Positions 14,825 to 22,404 of a stretch of 44,265 bases of DNA are shown here, piece by piece (position 1 is the first letter of the stretch; the number at the start of each line of letters is the position of its first letter). Where the stretch lies: assembly GCA_964427535.1 (NCBI GenBank), contig CAYRVF010000024.1, positions 1 through 44,265 on the forward strand, given 5' to 3'. The notes under the pieces were generated by a model. That model did not search any database. It was not told the origin of the DNA and saw only the letters and a list, made by a program, of their open reading frames with translations. The position numbers were made by a program, and so were the translations under genes. This DNA comes from CAYRVF01 sp964427535 (GTDB lineage Bacteria; Chloroflexota; Ktedonobacteria; Ktedonobacterales; JADMIN01).

Positions 14825-15715
14825 GTGGAAGCGTTCGAGACAATTCTGAACGTCGTCAACGGGCCGGTCGCCACGATTACCCTCAACCGGCCGGAGACGC
14901 GCAATGCGTTGAGCGGCCAGATGGTGGACGAGCTGCTGCGCTGCTTTGAGCTGCTGCGCGACGATCCCGCGCACGCCGAGGTGCGGGTGGTGGTGCTGCG
15001 GGCACTCGGTCCCGTCTTCTGCTCGGGCGGTGACCTGCGGAATGACATGCGCCCCAATCGCGGCAGCGCGCCAGGCAGCGCGGCCTCCGCGGCTGCGGCA
15101 AGTGTTGACGGCGGCGCCGACGGTCACACGGGTGCGGCGCGCACGGCCGAGGAGGAGACGGAGCAGAGCGAGCGACGCGCCGCGTTGGCGCGGCTCGACA
15201 CGCTGTTGCGGGCGATCCAGACGGCGCCCCAGGTGGTCGTCGCGCGCATCCAGGGGGCGGCGATGGGCGGCGGCGTGGGGCTGGTGGCGGCGGTCGATAT
15301 CGGCGTGGCGGGCTACAGCGCCGTCTTCGGACTGCCCGAAGTGCGGCTCGGACTGGTGCCCGCCCTCGTCGCGCCGTACGTGATCCAGCGCGTGGGCCTC
15401 GCGTGCGCGCGCCACCTGATGCTGACCGGCACTCGCTTCGGCGGCGAGGCCGCGATGCGGATGGGGCTCGTCAACGAGCATGCCCCCGACAACGAGCTGG
15501 ACGCACGCGTCGAGGCGGTGGTCACCGATGTGCTCCGCGCGGGTCCGCAGGCGCTGCGCGCGTGCAAGGCGCTGCTGGCCGAGCTCGCGCCGATACCTGA
15601 CACACTGGCGACCCGCGTGGACGTGCTCGAACGCCTGCGTGGTGGCAGCGAGGCCGCGGAGGGCATCGCGGCGTTCCTGCAGCGGCGGTCGGCGCCCTGG
15701 ATGCCCAGCGAATGA
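14825..15715 (+). CDS. Enoyl-CoA hydratase/isomerase family protein, 296 aa
   Basis: Crotonase-fold enzyme that hydrates an enoyl-CoA thioester. Core blocks are TLNRPETRNALSGQMVDEL (19-36), FCSGGDL (65-71) forming part of the oxyanion hole, RIQGAAMGGGVGLVAAVDI (141-159) with the second oxyanion glycine, and FGLPEVRLGLVPALVAPYV. A low-complexity insertion of about 40 residues (77-118) sits after FCSGGDL, in the loop that is normally variable. The GTG start at 14825 is the first reasonable start; its ribosome-binding sequence is poor. The stop lies eight bases before the carboxylase ATG. With the AtuA-like protein and carboxylase, it fits methylglutaconyl-CoA or isohexenylglutaconyl-CoA hydration, but the substrate is inferred. 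Confidence 0.88.
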   Translation: MEAFETILNVVNGPVATITLNRPETRNALSGQMVDELLRCFELLRDDPAHAEVRVVVLRALGPVFCSGGDLRNDMRPNRGSAPGSAASAAAASVDGGADGHTGAARTAEEETEQSERRAALARLDTLLRAIQTAPQVVVARIQGAAMGGGVGLVAAVDIGVAGYSAVFGLPEVRLGLVPALVAPYVIQRVGLACARHLMLTGTRFGGEAAMRMGLVNEHAPDNELDARVEAVVTDVLRAGPQALRACKALLAELAPIPDTLATRVDVLERLRGGSEAAEGIAAFLQRRSAPWMPSE

Positions 15716-15722
15716 GCACACC

Positions 15723-18224
15723 ATGAGCACGACGCCGTCGTCTGCCCACGGCCACCCTCCTCGTGCACCCGCTGCGTCGTCTGCCACAGCGGAGGAGGCT
15801 GGCGAGGCATCTCTCCCGTCTGAGGCGAAGATGCTCCAGACCGCGCCGCCGACGTCGCCGCGCCTGATTCGCGCGGTGCTGGTCGCGAACCGCGGCGAGA
15901 TCGCCTGCCGGATCATGCGCACCTGCCGCCAGATGGGCATCCGCACCGTCGCGGTCTTCTCCGACGCCGACGCCGACGCGCGCCATGTGGCCGAGGCCGA
16001 CGAGGCTGTGCGCATCGGGCCGGGTCCAGCGGCCGCCTCCTATCTCAACACGCCGGCGCTCATCGCGGCCGCCCGGCGCGGCGGCGTGGACGCGGTGCAT
16101 CCGGGCTACGGCTTTCTCGCTGAGTCGGCGGCGTTCGCGCGCGCCTGCGCCGACGCGGGGCTCCGGTTTCTGGGTCCCACGCCGGAGGTGATCGCGGCGA
16201 TGGGCAGCAAACGCGAGGCGCGGCGTCTGGTCGCGGCGGCGGGCGTACCGGTGGTGCCGGGCTACGACGACGCGGCGCAGGACGACGCGAGCGTGCAGGC
16301 GGCGGCGGAGGCCATCGGCTATCCGCTGCTCGTGAAAGCCTCGGCGGGTGGCGGCGGCAAGGGCATGCGCACGGTTCGGCGGGCGGCGGACCTGCCGGAG
16401 GCGCTGGCCGCCGCGCGGCGGGAGGCGCTGGCCGCGTTTGGCGACGACACGCTGCTGTTGGAGCGGCTGGTCACCGCGCCGCGCCACATCGAGGTGCAGC
16501 TCTTCGGCGACACGCACGGCCACCTGGTGCAATTGGGCCTGCGCGAGTGTACGCTGCAGCGGCGCCATCAGAAGGTGATCGAGGAGACGCCCCCCGCGCG
16601 GCTGGCCCCCGCACTTGCCGCCCGCATCGCCGAGGCGGCGCTCACGGTGGGGCGGATGCTCGGCTACACCAGCGCGGGCACCGTCGAGTTCGTCGTGGGC
16701 CACGGCGGCAGCGGCAGCGGCGGCTCTCAGACAGCCGCAAGCGGTGGCGGCGCGACTGACGCTCCCGCTCCCAGCGACGAGGACGACGACGCGTTCTACT
16801 TTCTCGAAGTCAACACGCGGCTGCAGGTGGAGCACCCGGTCACCGAGTTGGTGACCGGGCTCGACCTGGTGCGCTGGCAGATCCTCGTCGCCGAGGGGCG
16901 CCCGCTGCCGCTGGCGCAAGCGGACATCCGCTTCGACGGCCACGCCATCGAGGCCCGGTTGCTCGCCGAGGACCCCGCCGCGGGCTTTCTGCCGCAGGCG
17001 GGCATGCTCGCCCGCTGGCGTGCGCCTGGCGACGACGGCGATAACGGCACCAGCGGCGATAACGGCAACGGGCGTCCGAGCGCCACCGGCATCCGCATCG
17101 ACGCGGGCGTGCGCAGCGGCAGCGCCGTCCCAGTGTTCTACGATTCGCTGCTGGCCAAGCTCAGCGCGTGGGGGCCGACCCGCGAGGAGGCGATCCGCCG
17201 TCTGGATGCCGCGCTCGGCCGCACCGTCGCGTTCGGCCTGCCGACCAACCGTGCCTTTCTGCGCCGCCTGTTGCTGCATCCCGAGCACCTCGCCGGGACC
17301 GTCACGACCGACTTCATCGAAGAGCACCTCGCCGAGCTGACGACCGGCGGGCAGACTGCTGCGACGTCTCCCACGCCAGCGGTGGACGAGGCGGAGCTTG
17401 GCGCCGAGGCACGCGCGGCGGTGGTGGTCGCGCTCGCCCGCCTGCTGGCGACGCCGCAGCCAGCCACCTGGCGCAACAACCGCACCCGCCCGCCGCAGGA
17501 CACGTTCGTCCTCGTCCGTCAGGGTGTCGCAGGGATAGGGATGGACGAGAGACCAACCGCCGCTGCAGCAGCGGGCGCAGTGACAGACACAGCCGCAGTG
17601 ACAGACACAGCCGACACGCTCAGCGTCCAGCTCGCGCCGGAGCGCGCCGATGCCCACGCGTACGCGGTGACGGTGACGCGGAGCGCACAGGGCAGCGGGA
17701 ACGGCGGTACGCTTTACAGCAGCAGCGCCCATACCGTGCGGGTGCGCGCCTTCACAGCGCCCGACCTGGAGATCGAGCTGGACGGGCGCGTGCTTCGGGC
17801 GGTGGCGCAGGAGACGGCGCCGGGCGTGTGGGAGACACAGGTCGCCGGCGAGCAGGTGACGCTACACTGGCGCTCGCCGCTGCCCGCACCTGGGGCGAGC
17901 AGTGCCGCCGCCGTGCCAGGCACGTCCAGCGCGTTGACGGGCATGACGACGGCGCGCAACGGGCATGGCCCGGAGGGTGCCGAGACCGCGGCGGGCGCGG
18001 TAGTGGCACCGATGCCGGGGCAGGTCGTGCATGTGCTTGTCACCTCCGGGCAGGGGGTCATAGCCGGTCAACCGCTGGTGATCCTGGAGGCGATGAAGAT
18101 GGAGCACACGCTGCGCGCTCCCCGGGCGGGGGTCGTGGCGGCGGTGCGCACGGCGCCGGGGCAGGCGGTGCCCGCGAAGGCGGTGCTGCTGGTGCTCGCG
18201 GCGAGCGGCGCCAGAGAGGGTTGA
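15723..18224 (+). CDS. Acyl-CoA carboxylase alpha subunit (biotin carboxylase plus biotin carrier), 833 aa
   Basis: ATP- and bicarbonate-dependent carboxylation of enzyme-bound biotin, for transfer to an acyl-CoA by a separate beta subunit. The biotin carboxylase part starts at RLIRAVLVANRGEIACRI (about 47), with the ATP-grasp loop KASAGGGGKGM near residue 205-215, HRRHQKVIEE-type segment QRRHQKVIEETPPA, and EVNTRLQVEHPVTE near 362. The C-terminal biotinyl domain has EAMKMEHT with the biotinylated Lys at 792. Low-complexity insertions occur around 335-355, 438-455 and 615-635; the last contains a duplicated 18-bp unit. The layout resembles 3-methylcrotonyl-CoA, geranyl-CoA or propionyl-CoA carboxylases. 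The start at 15723 is tentative; an ATG at 15831 would remove a 36-residue polar tail. No beta subunit gene is in the window. Confidence 0.9.
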   Translation: MSTTPSSAHGHPPRAPAASSATAEEAGEASLPSEAKMLQTAPPTSPRLIRAVLVANRGEIACRIMRTCRQMGIRTVAVFSDADADARHVAEADEAVRIGPGPAAASYLNTPALIAAARRGGVDAVHPGYGFLAESAAFARACADAGLRFLGPTPEVIAAMGSKREARRLVAAAGVPVVPGYDDAAQDDASVQAAAEAIGYPLLVKASAGGGGKGMRTVRRAADLPEALAAARREALAAFGDDTLLLERLVTAPRHIEVQLFGDTHGHLVQLGLRECTLQRRHQKVIEETPPARLAPALAARIAEAALTVGRMLGYTSAGTVEFVVGHGGSGSGGSQTAASGGGATDAPAPSDEDDDAFYFLEVNTRLQVEHPVTELVTGLDLVRWQILVAEGRPLPLAQADIRFDGHAIEARLLAEDPAAGFLPQAGMLARWRAPGDDGDNGTSGDNGNGRPSATGIRIDAGVRSGSAVPVFYDSLLAKLSAWGPTREEAIRRLDAALGRTVAFGLPTNRAFLRRLLLHPEHLAGTVTTDFIEEHLAELTTGGQTAATSPTPAVDEAELGAEARAAVVVALARLLATPQPATWRNNRTRPPQDTFVLVRQGVAGIGMDERPTAAAAAGAVTDTAAVTDTADTLSVQLAPERADAHAYAVTVTRSAQGSGNGGTLYSSSAHTVRVRAFTAPDLEIELDGRVLRAVAQETAPGVWETQVAGEQVTLHWRSPLPAPGASSAAAVPGTSSALTGMTTARNGHGPEGAETAAGAVVAPMPGQVVHVLVTSGQGVIAGQPLVILEAMKMEHTLRAPRAGVVAAVRTAPGQAVPAKAVLLVLAASGAREG
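17577..17612. repeat. 18-bp in-frame tandem repeat, two copies, inside the carboxylase gene
   Basis: GCAGTGACAGACACAGCC at 17577-17594 and 17595-17612, in the linker between the carboxylase and biotinyl parts; adds six residues. Confidence 0.9.
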
Positions 18225-18798
18225 TGCGTCTACTATGTCTGACTGCGCCTGACTGCGCCTGACGCTGTTCCGCGCCGCCGCGCGTGACGCTGGCGCTGTG
18301 CCGAAGGCACCGTCTCCGTCCGCGCCGTCGTCGTCATCCGCGTCGGTGGTGGGCTTCGCGCATACGCGGGTGGTACGTCGTTGTCGGCGGGTGTATCCTG
18401 TCACACACCGGTATGTCGCTGTCTCGTCGTGTCGCCGTGTCGCCGTCTTCCTGACGCGCTGTTGTCGCGTCGGTGTGCGGTTGTCCTGGAGCGCGTCCCT
18501 CGTCGTGCCGCCCTCGTCGTGCCGCCCTCGTCGTGCCGCCCTCGTCGTGCGTCACCCAGTCGCACGCAGGATATGCCCAGCGGGATGAACACGTCCGTCG
18601 CACCGCTGATCGTTTCCAGCAGCCGTGCCTGCCCACGCATGTCCTTGCGACGTGCGGACCAGTATTGCGGACCAGTAGCCTGAGCGTGTCCCGTCTGTTC
18701 CGGCGCGTTGCCGTTGCTGCTGCCGCTGCTGTTGGCCACGCGCGCGCGCCGACGACACCACCTCCGATCGCGGAAGTAGCAGATGAAGGGGGCCACCA
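18225..18798. other. Intergenic region of 574 bases, no gene
   Basis: Open frames here are short and dominated by Arg/Ser/Val from the low-complexity DNA. It contains GACTGCGCCT twice (18241-18260), the 14-bp array at 18497-18550, and otherwise nothing recognisable. Confidence 0.55.
18497..18550. repeat. 14-bp tandem repeat, almost four copies
   Basis: Unit CCCTCGTCGTGCCG at 18497, 18511 and 18525, with 12 bases of a fourth. Confidence 0.95.
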
Positions 18799-20799
18799 AT
18801 GGGGATGGAAACGAATCTCGCGCAGCTCTTCCGGCAGCGAGCCGCGACCTACGGCGATCGCGTCCGCTGGCGCCAACATCGTCGCCCTGGCGCGTCTGAC
18901 GCCGCGGCTGGCAGCGGCGACACGGACGAGGAGCTGCGCATGACGTGGCGCGAGCACCTGGCGCTGGTCAACCAGCTCATCGCTGGGCTGGACGCGCTCG
19001 GCGCCGCACCGGGGGACGCCATCGCCATCCTCAGCGGCACACGCTGGGAGTGGATGGCCGCCGACTGGGCCATCTTCGGCCTGGGAGGCGTCACCGTCAC
19101 CATCTACCCCTCAAACGTGCCGTCGGTCGTGGCCTTCATCCTCACCGACTCGCGCACGCGCTACGTCTTCGCCGAGAACCGCGCGCAGTACGAGAAGCTG
19201 CTGGGCCTGCGCGACGAGCTGCCCGAGGTCCGCAAGGTGATCCTCTTCGACGACGGCGACGAGCTCACGCAGCAGCAGGCCAGCACCGCAGGCGGCACCG
19301 CCGACGACGGCGGCGACGACAGCGGCTGGGCGATGAGCTTCGCGGCGCTGCGCGCGCTCAGCCGCCGCAGCACGTCTGAGGCGGACGCCTTCGCGGCGGC
19401 GCGGGCGGACGAGATCGCCGCCGACGACCGGCTCTCGATCATCTACACCTCGGGCACGACGGGCATGCCCAAGGGCGTCGTGCACACCCACGCGAGCGCG
19501 CTGGCGCAACTCGCGTGCATCCGCCAGATGCTGCCGACGATGCGCCCGGGCATGGTGGACCTGCTGTTTCTGCCGCTGGCGCACGTCTTCGGCCGCGCGG
19601 AGCACATCTCGGCCTACGACGTCGGGCTAGAGACGGTGATCGTGGCGTCCCTCGACACGCTGCTGCGCGAAATGGCGGCGGCCAAGCCCGACCTCTTCTT
19701 CAGCGTGCCGCGCATCTACGAGAAGGCGTATGCCGCCGTGCAGGCACGGGTCGCGGCGGGCTCGTGGCCCGAGCGGCGCATCTTCGCCTGGGCCGAGCGC
19801 GTGGGGCGTGCGGTCAGCCGCCGCAAGCAAGACCATCAGCCGATTCCGGCTCGCCTCCAGCACCAGTACCGTCTCGCCGACCGGCTGGTCTTCGCCAAGA
19901 TTCGCGCGGTGCTGGGCGGCAACCTCAAGTTCGCCATCACGGCCGGTGCGCCGCTGGAGCCGCGCATTCTGGAGTTCTTCAACGCCGCCGGCGTCCTGCT
20001 GCTCGAAGGCTGGGGGATGACCGAGACGTGTGCGGGCTTCACGCTCAACACCGTCGAGCACTACCGCTTCGGCACCGTCGGGCGGGTCTTCCCTGGCCAG
20101 GAGCTGCGCATCGCGGAGGACGGCGAGATTCTGGTACGCGGGCCGGTCGTCTTCGCGGGCTACCACAACAACCCTGCCGCCTCACTGGAGGCCATCGACG
20201 CGGACGGCTGGTTCGCGACCGGCGACATCGGCACGCTTGACGCGGACGGGTTCCTGCGCATCGTCGACCGCAAGAAGGACCTCATCATCACGTCGGGGGG
20301 CAAGAACCTCGCGCCGCAGCACGTAGAGAACACGCTCAAGGCGCTGGTGCCGTGCGTCTCGCAGGTGGCAGTCTACGGCGACCGCAAGCCCTATCTTGTC
20401 GCGCTGCTGACGCTCGACCCCGAGGCGGTGCGGGCGTGGGCGCGCGAGCACGGCGTCAGCGCACCCGCAGGGACATCCGAGGGAGAGGCGCACTCCGCGG
20501 CGACGCAGGCGGAGGCGGAGGCGGAGGCGCCGTTCGACGTGGCCTCCGTCGCCGCACTCCCGGCCTTCCGCGCGTACCTGGACGAGTGCGTGCGCGCGGC
20601 GAATGCCACCCTCGCCAGCTACGAGACGGTCAAGTACTACGACGTGCTGCCCGACGACTTTACCGTCGAGAACGAACTGCTGACGCCGTCGCTCAAGGTG
20701 CGCCGCCGCGCGGTCCACGAGCGTTACCGCGCGCGCTACGAGGCGCTCTACCACCCTGCGCCAGCCGCCGTGGGGCAGCGCGCGCTCGGGTCGATCTAG
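18799..20799 (+). CDS. Long-chain acyl-CoA synthetase (AMP-forming), 666 aa
   Basis: Activates a fatty or related carboxylic acid to its CoA thioester through an acyl-AMP. The ATP-binding loop YTSGTTGMPKG is at 216-226. Further ANL-superfamily motifs are LFLPLAHVFGR, GWGMTETCAGFTLN, GYHNNP, DGWFATGDIG and DRKKDLIITSGGKNLAP, the last holding the hinge for the C-terminal domain. The overall order and the long C-terminal domain ending LKVRRRAVHERY match the FadD/FAA subfamily. A Glu/Ala-rich insertion (about 555-575) lies in the C-terminal domain. Two ATGs, at 18799 and 18805, are both possible; GAAGGGGG lies upstream. It may feed substrates to the adjacent hydratase/carboxylase genes, though 570 bases of intergenic DNA separate them. 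Confidence 0.93.
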   Translation: MGMETNLAQLFRQRAATYGDRVRWRQHRRPGASDAAAGSGDTDEELRMTWREHLALVNQLIAGLDALGAAPGDAIAILSGTRWEWMAADWAIFGLGGVTVTIYPSNVPSVVAFILTDSRTRYVFAENRAQYEKLLGLRDELPEVRKVILFDDGDELTQQQASTAGGTADDGGDDSGWAMSFAALRALSRRSTSEADAFAAARADEIAADDRLSIIYTSGTTGMPKGVVHTHASALAQLACIRQMLPTMRPGMVDLLFLPLAHVFGRAEHISAYDVGLETVIVASLDTLLREMAAAKPDLFFSVPRIYEKAYAAVQARVAAGSWPERRIFAWAERVGRAVSRRKQDHQPIPARLQHQYRLADRLVFAKIRAVLGGNLKFAITAGAPLEPRILEFFNAAGVLLLEGWGMTETCAGFTLNTVEHYRFGTVGRVFPGQELRIAEDGEILVRGPVVFAGYHNNPAASLEAIDADGWFATGDIGTLDADGFLRIVDRKKDLIITSGGKNLAPQHVENTLKALVPCVSQVAVYGDRKPYLVALLTLDPEAVRAWAREHGVSAPAGTSEGEAHSAATQAEAEAEAPFDVASVAALPAFRAYLDECVRAANATLASYETVKYYDVLPDDFTVENELLTPSLKVRRRAVHERYRARYEALYHPAPAAVGQRALGSI

Positions 20800-20852
20800 G
20801 ATCTTCTGTGCTTGCAACCGGTTAAGAGCAAACGAACGTGTATGCGTCCAGT

Positions 20853-20927
20853 CGGCCTTGGTTGTCTTCCCCAAGGCCGGTACAGATTGCTACATGGGTA
20901 GACGGTAGCGTCACGCCGCTACCGTCT
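20853..20927. terminator. Two adjacent perfect inverted repeats between convergent genes
   Basis: CGGCCTTGG (20853-20861) pairs with CCAAGGCCG (20871-20879), and AGACGGTAGCG (20900-20910) pairs with CGCTACCGTCT (20917-20927). Neither has a T run, but their position between the ends of converging genes suits a bidirectional transcription stop. Confidence 0.4.
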
Positions 20928-21000
20928 ATGTCGACGCAAATCCTCCCAAAGACACCTTGGGACACATGAGAGGGTCGAGAATAGCGCATCATTTGAGGTG

Positions 21001-21135
21001 CTACTTTGGCAGGTCATGCTCGTCGCCCGGGAGGTGCGTACCATAGGCGGCGAGTATCTGCTCGATCCGCCGCCTGTAGCGTTGCCAATCTGTGTCCAGC
21101 GGGAACCGATAGTGGTGGTCATCGAGAAAGGCCAC
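21001..21135 (-). CDS. Small protein or gene fragment, 44 aa
   Basis: Unknown function. From a GTG at 21135 the frame encodes a 44-residue, protein-like sequence rich in Asp, His, Tyr and Arg (segments LDDHHYRFPLDTDWQRYR and IEQILAAYGTHLPGDEH). GAGGGG lies about nine bases before the GTG. The frame remains open for a few codons upstream, where it enters a 16-bp tandem repeat, so the fragment may be the 3' end of a larger gene cut by that repeat. It belongs to the row of small minus-strand genes between 21.0 and 22.3 kb. Whether it is expressed is uncertain. Confidence 0.4.
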   Translation of the reverse strand: MAFLDDHHYRFPLDTDWQRYRRRIEQILAAYGTHLPGDEHDLPK

Positions 21136-21138
21136 TAG

Positions 21139-21186
21139 AAGCTGTCCCCTCAGCAAGCTGTCCCCTCAGCAAGCTGTCCCCTCAGC
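21139..21186. repeat. 16-bp tandem repeat, three perfect copies
   Basis: Unit AAGCTGTCCCCTCAGC at 21139, 21155 and 21171. It separates the 44-aa fragment from the 78-aa gene. Confidence 0.97.
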
Positions 21187-21191
21187 CTGTA

Positions 21192-21428
21192 TTAGTCTTC
21201 GTCGGAGAGTCGCTGCCGCAAAGATGTCGGCACCAGGGCACTCAGAATCCAATATTGGGGGGTTTCATGATAGTACAGGTCATGAGGGTCATCCAAACTG
21301 TCAACGTCAATGTGGTCCTTGATCCATGCCATACTCTCTTCTGCAGGCCATTGTAAGATCGCTCTCAACATTGCTCGCCAGATGCCGAGGTAGTATGCCT
21401 TTTTGATTGGCCCTTCATTGTCGTTCAT
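21192..21428 (-). CDS. Small hypothetical protein, 78 aa
   Basis: Unrecognised, acidic, soluble protein with many aromatic residues (AYYLGIWRAML, LQWPAEESMAWIKDHI, DLYYHETPQYWILSAL). The ATG has a very good ribosome-binding sequence, GGAAAGGACACC, seven or so bases upstream, and base composition is lower in GC than in the neighbours. Size, acidity and clustering with other small genes resemble immunity proteins of toxin-immunity islands, but no toxin is nearby. This role is a guess from context; the existence of the gene itself is well supported. Confidence 0.65.
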   Translation of the reverse strand: MNDNEGPIKKAYYLGIWRAMLRAILQWPAEESMAWIKDHIDVDSLDDPHDLYYHETPQYWILSALVPTSLRQRLSDED

Positions 21429-21540
21429 GAAGGTGTCCTTTCCGGTGTGTCCGCTGGGCTAAGCCTGGCATCATCCACCGCATTAGCCTCCCTCCAAGGC
21501 CGCTACATAGTGCAGCGCGTGAGGACACCGCCAGCGTCAC

Positions 21541-22053
21541 TCACTGCATAACTGACCAGTCATATACTTGAATGGCGACCACGGTCTGGTCCATGAGATC
21601 TGTGAGGTCGTTCACGTCTGGGTCCGCACCCAGGTCTTCGGGCAATTGGAGCGCAACCTCTGGGCAGCCACGAATCAGCACCAAAACCGTCGGCTCATCA
21701 TAGTAGAGGCGCGGCTCCATTGTTACCGCTACACGCACAGACATTCCGACACCAATGCCATTCGGCAGCGTCCCTCTGTAGCCCGTTTCAGCAACTAACC
21801 TAAATATCTTGCCAGTTCGGATGTCAATGCCGACTGATACTGGTCCAAGGAGATAGCGCACCTCCCAGAGGGGATAAGTACGACACACACGCGCCCATCC
21901 AGCCATCCCCTGGGTTCGCTCAGGAAGCTGAGACACGATTGGGTCGAGCACTTCGGCAGGCATCCGGAGTTGAAGACCACCTAGGCCAACACCCGGCTCA
22001 ATGGGAGCAGAGATATCGATGAGACCAGATTGTGGCTGGAGGGAAGAGTCCAC
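21541..22053 (-). CDS. Hypothetical protein with Gly-rich N-terminal motif, 170 aa
   Basis: Soluble, probably beta-rich protein of unknown function. The opening IEPGVGLGGLQLRM (18-31) and a second Gly-rich turn TLPNGIGVGMSV (about 95-106) look like a duplicated motif; between them are EVRYLLGPVSVGIDIRTGKI-type strands. The last third is acidic (LPEDLGADPDVNDLTDLMDQ). The GTG start at 22053 has AAAGGAG seven bases upstream, strong support for that start. GC content is visibly lower than in the flanking genes. The pattern recalls small proteins found in polymorphic-toxin immunity arrays, but I cannot name a family. It is followed 112 bases later by the 78-aa gene on the same strand. Confidence 0.7.
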   Translation of the reverse strand: MDSSLQPQSGLIDISAPIEPGVGLGGLQLRMPAEVLDPIVSQLPERTQGMAGWARVCRTYPLWEVRYLLGPVSVGIDIRTGKIFRLVAETGYRGTLPNGIGVGMSVRVAVTMEPRLYYDEPTVLVLIRGCPEVALQLPEDLGADPDVNDLTDLMDQTVVAIQVYDWSVMQ

Positions 22054-22105
22054 GTGGGCATCTCCTTTCTGCCCTCAATTGGTAAACGGACATTGAGCCA
22101 TTGCG

Positions 22106-22285
22106 TCAGCGAGCCAGATAGGTATCGACACCTTCAACGCGAACTGTGCCGAATGCGGCCCTCAGTCGCTCAACGTCAGCAGGCTCGTTCGTGAGCACAA
22201 CGACTGTGCCATCATCGATCAGCTGAATGGCAAGTTCAGCCGAATAGTCGCGGAAACCACGCAGCGATGGGGAGCGTGCATCCAC
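22106..22285 (-). pseudogene. Probable 5'-truncated gene, 59 aa readable from a GTG
   Basis: The frame reads like a real protein C-terminus: VVDARSPSLRGFRDYS, ELAIQLIDDGTVVVLTNEP, ADVERLRAAFGTVRVEG and VDTYLAR before the TGA. It stays open to 22330 without any ATG, then meets a stop. The only usable starts are a GTG at 22285, which lacks a ribosome-binding sequence, or rarer codons. The likely reading is that the 5' part was lost next to the end of the glycosyltransferase gene at 22405. It lies 53 bases upstream of the 170-aa gene and has the same lower GC. Function unknown. Confidence 0.5.
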
Positions 22286-22404
22286 AACGAGACGATCATA
22301 AGCCAGGGAGATACTCCAGCAGGGTCGCCTCTATCGTCTGCGTGATCCTGGATGCCACACGCATCAACTCAGTGGTCTGCCGTCCGTTGCATGTCTCCGC
22401 GAGT

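Noticed and set aside
14204..16015. 603-codon minus-strand open frame across three sense genes
   Set aside because: Antisense to three recognisable proteins and without domain signals.
15522..17732. 736-codon minus-strand open frame opposite the carboxylase
   Set aside because: Arg/Gly/His-rich composition without motifs; the sense strand encodes a complete carboxylase.
18225..18798. Small genes between the carboxylase and the acyl-CoA synthetase
   Set aside because: All candidate frames are translated repeats or Arg/Ser/Val-rich low-complexity sequence without start signals.
20853..20927. tRNA or structured RNA gene
   Set aside because: The two stems are simple hairpins without cloverleaf, T-loop or CCA features.
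21139..21186. Insertion-sequence end
   Set aside because: The repeat is tandem and direct, with no inverted partner, transposase or target-site duplication.
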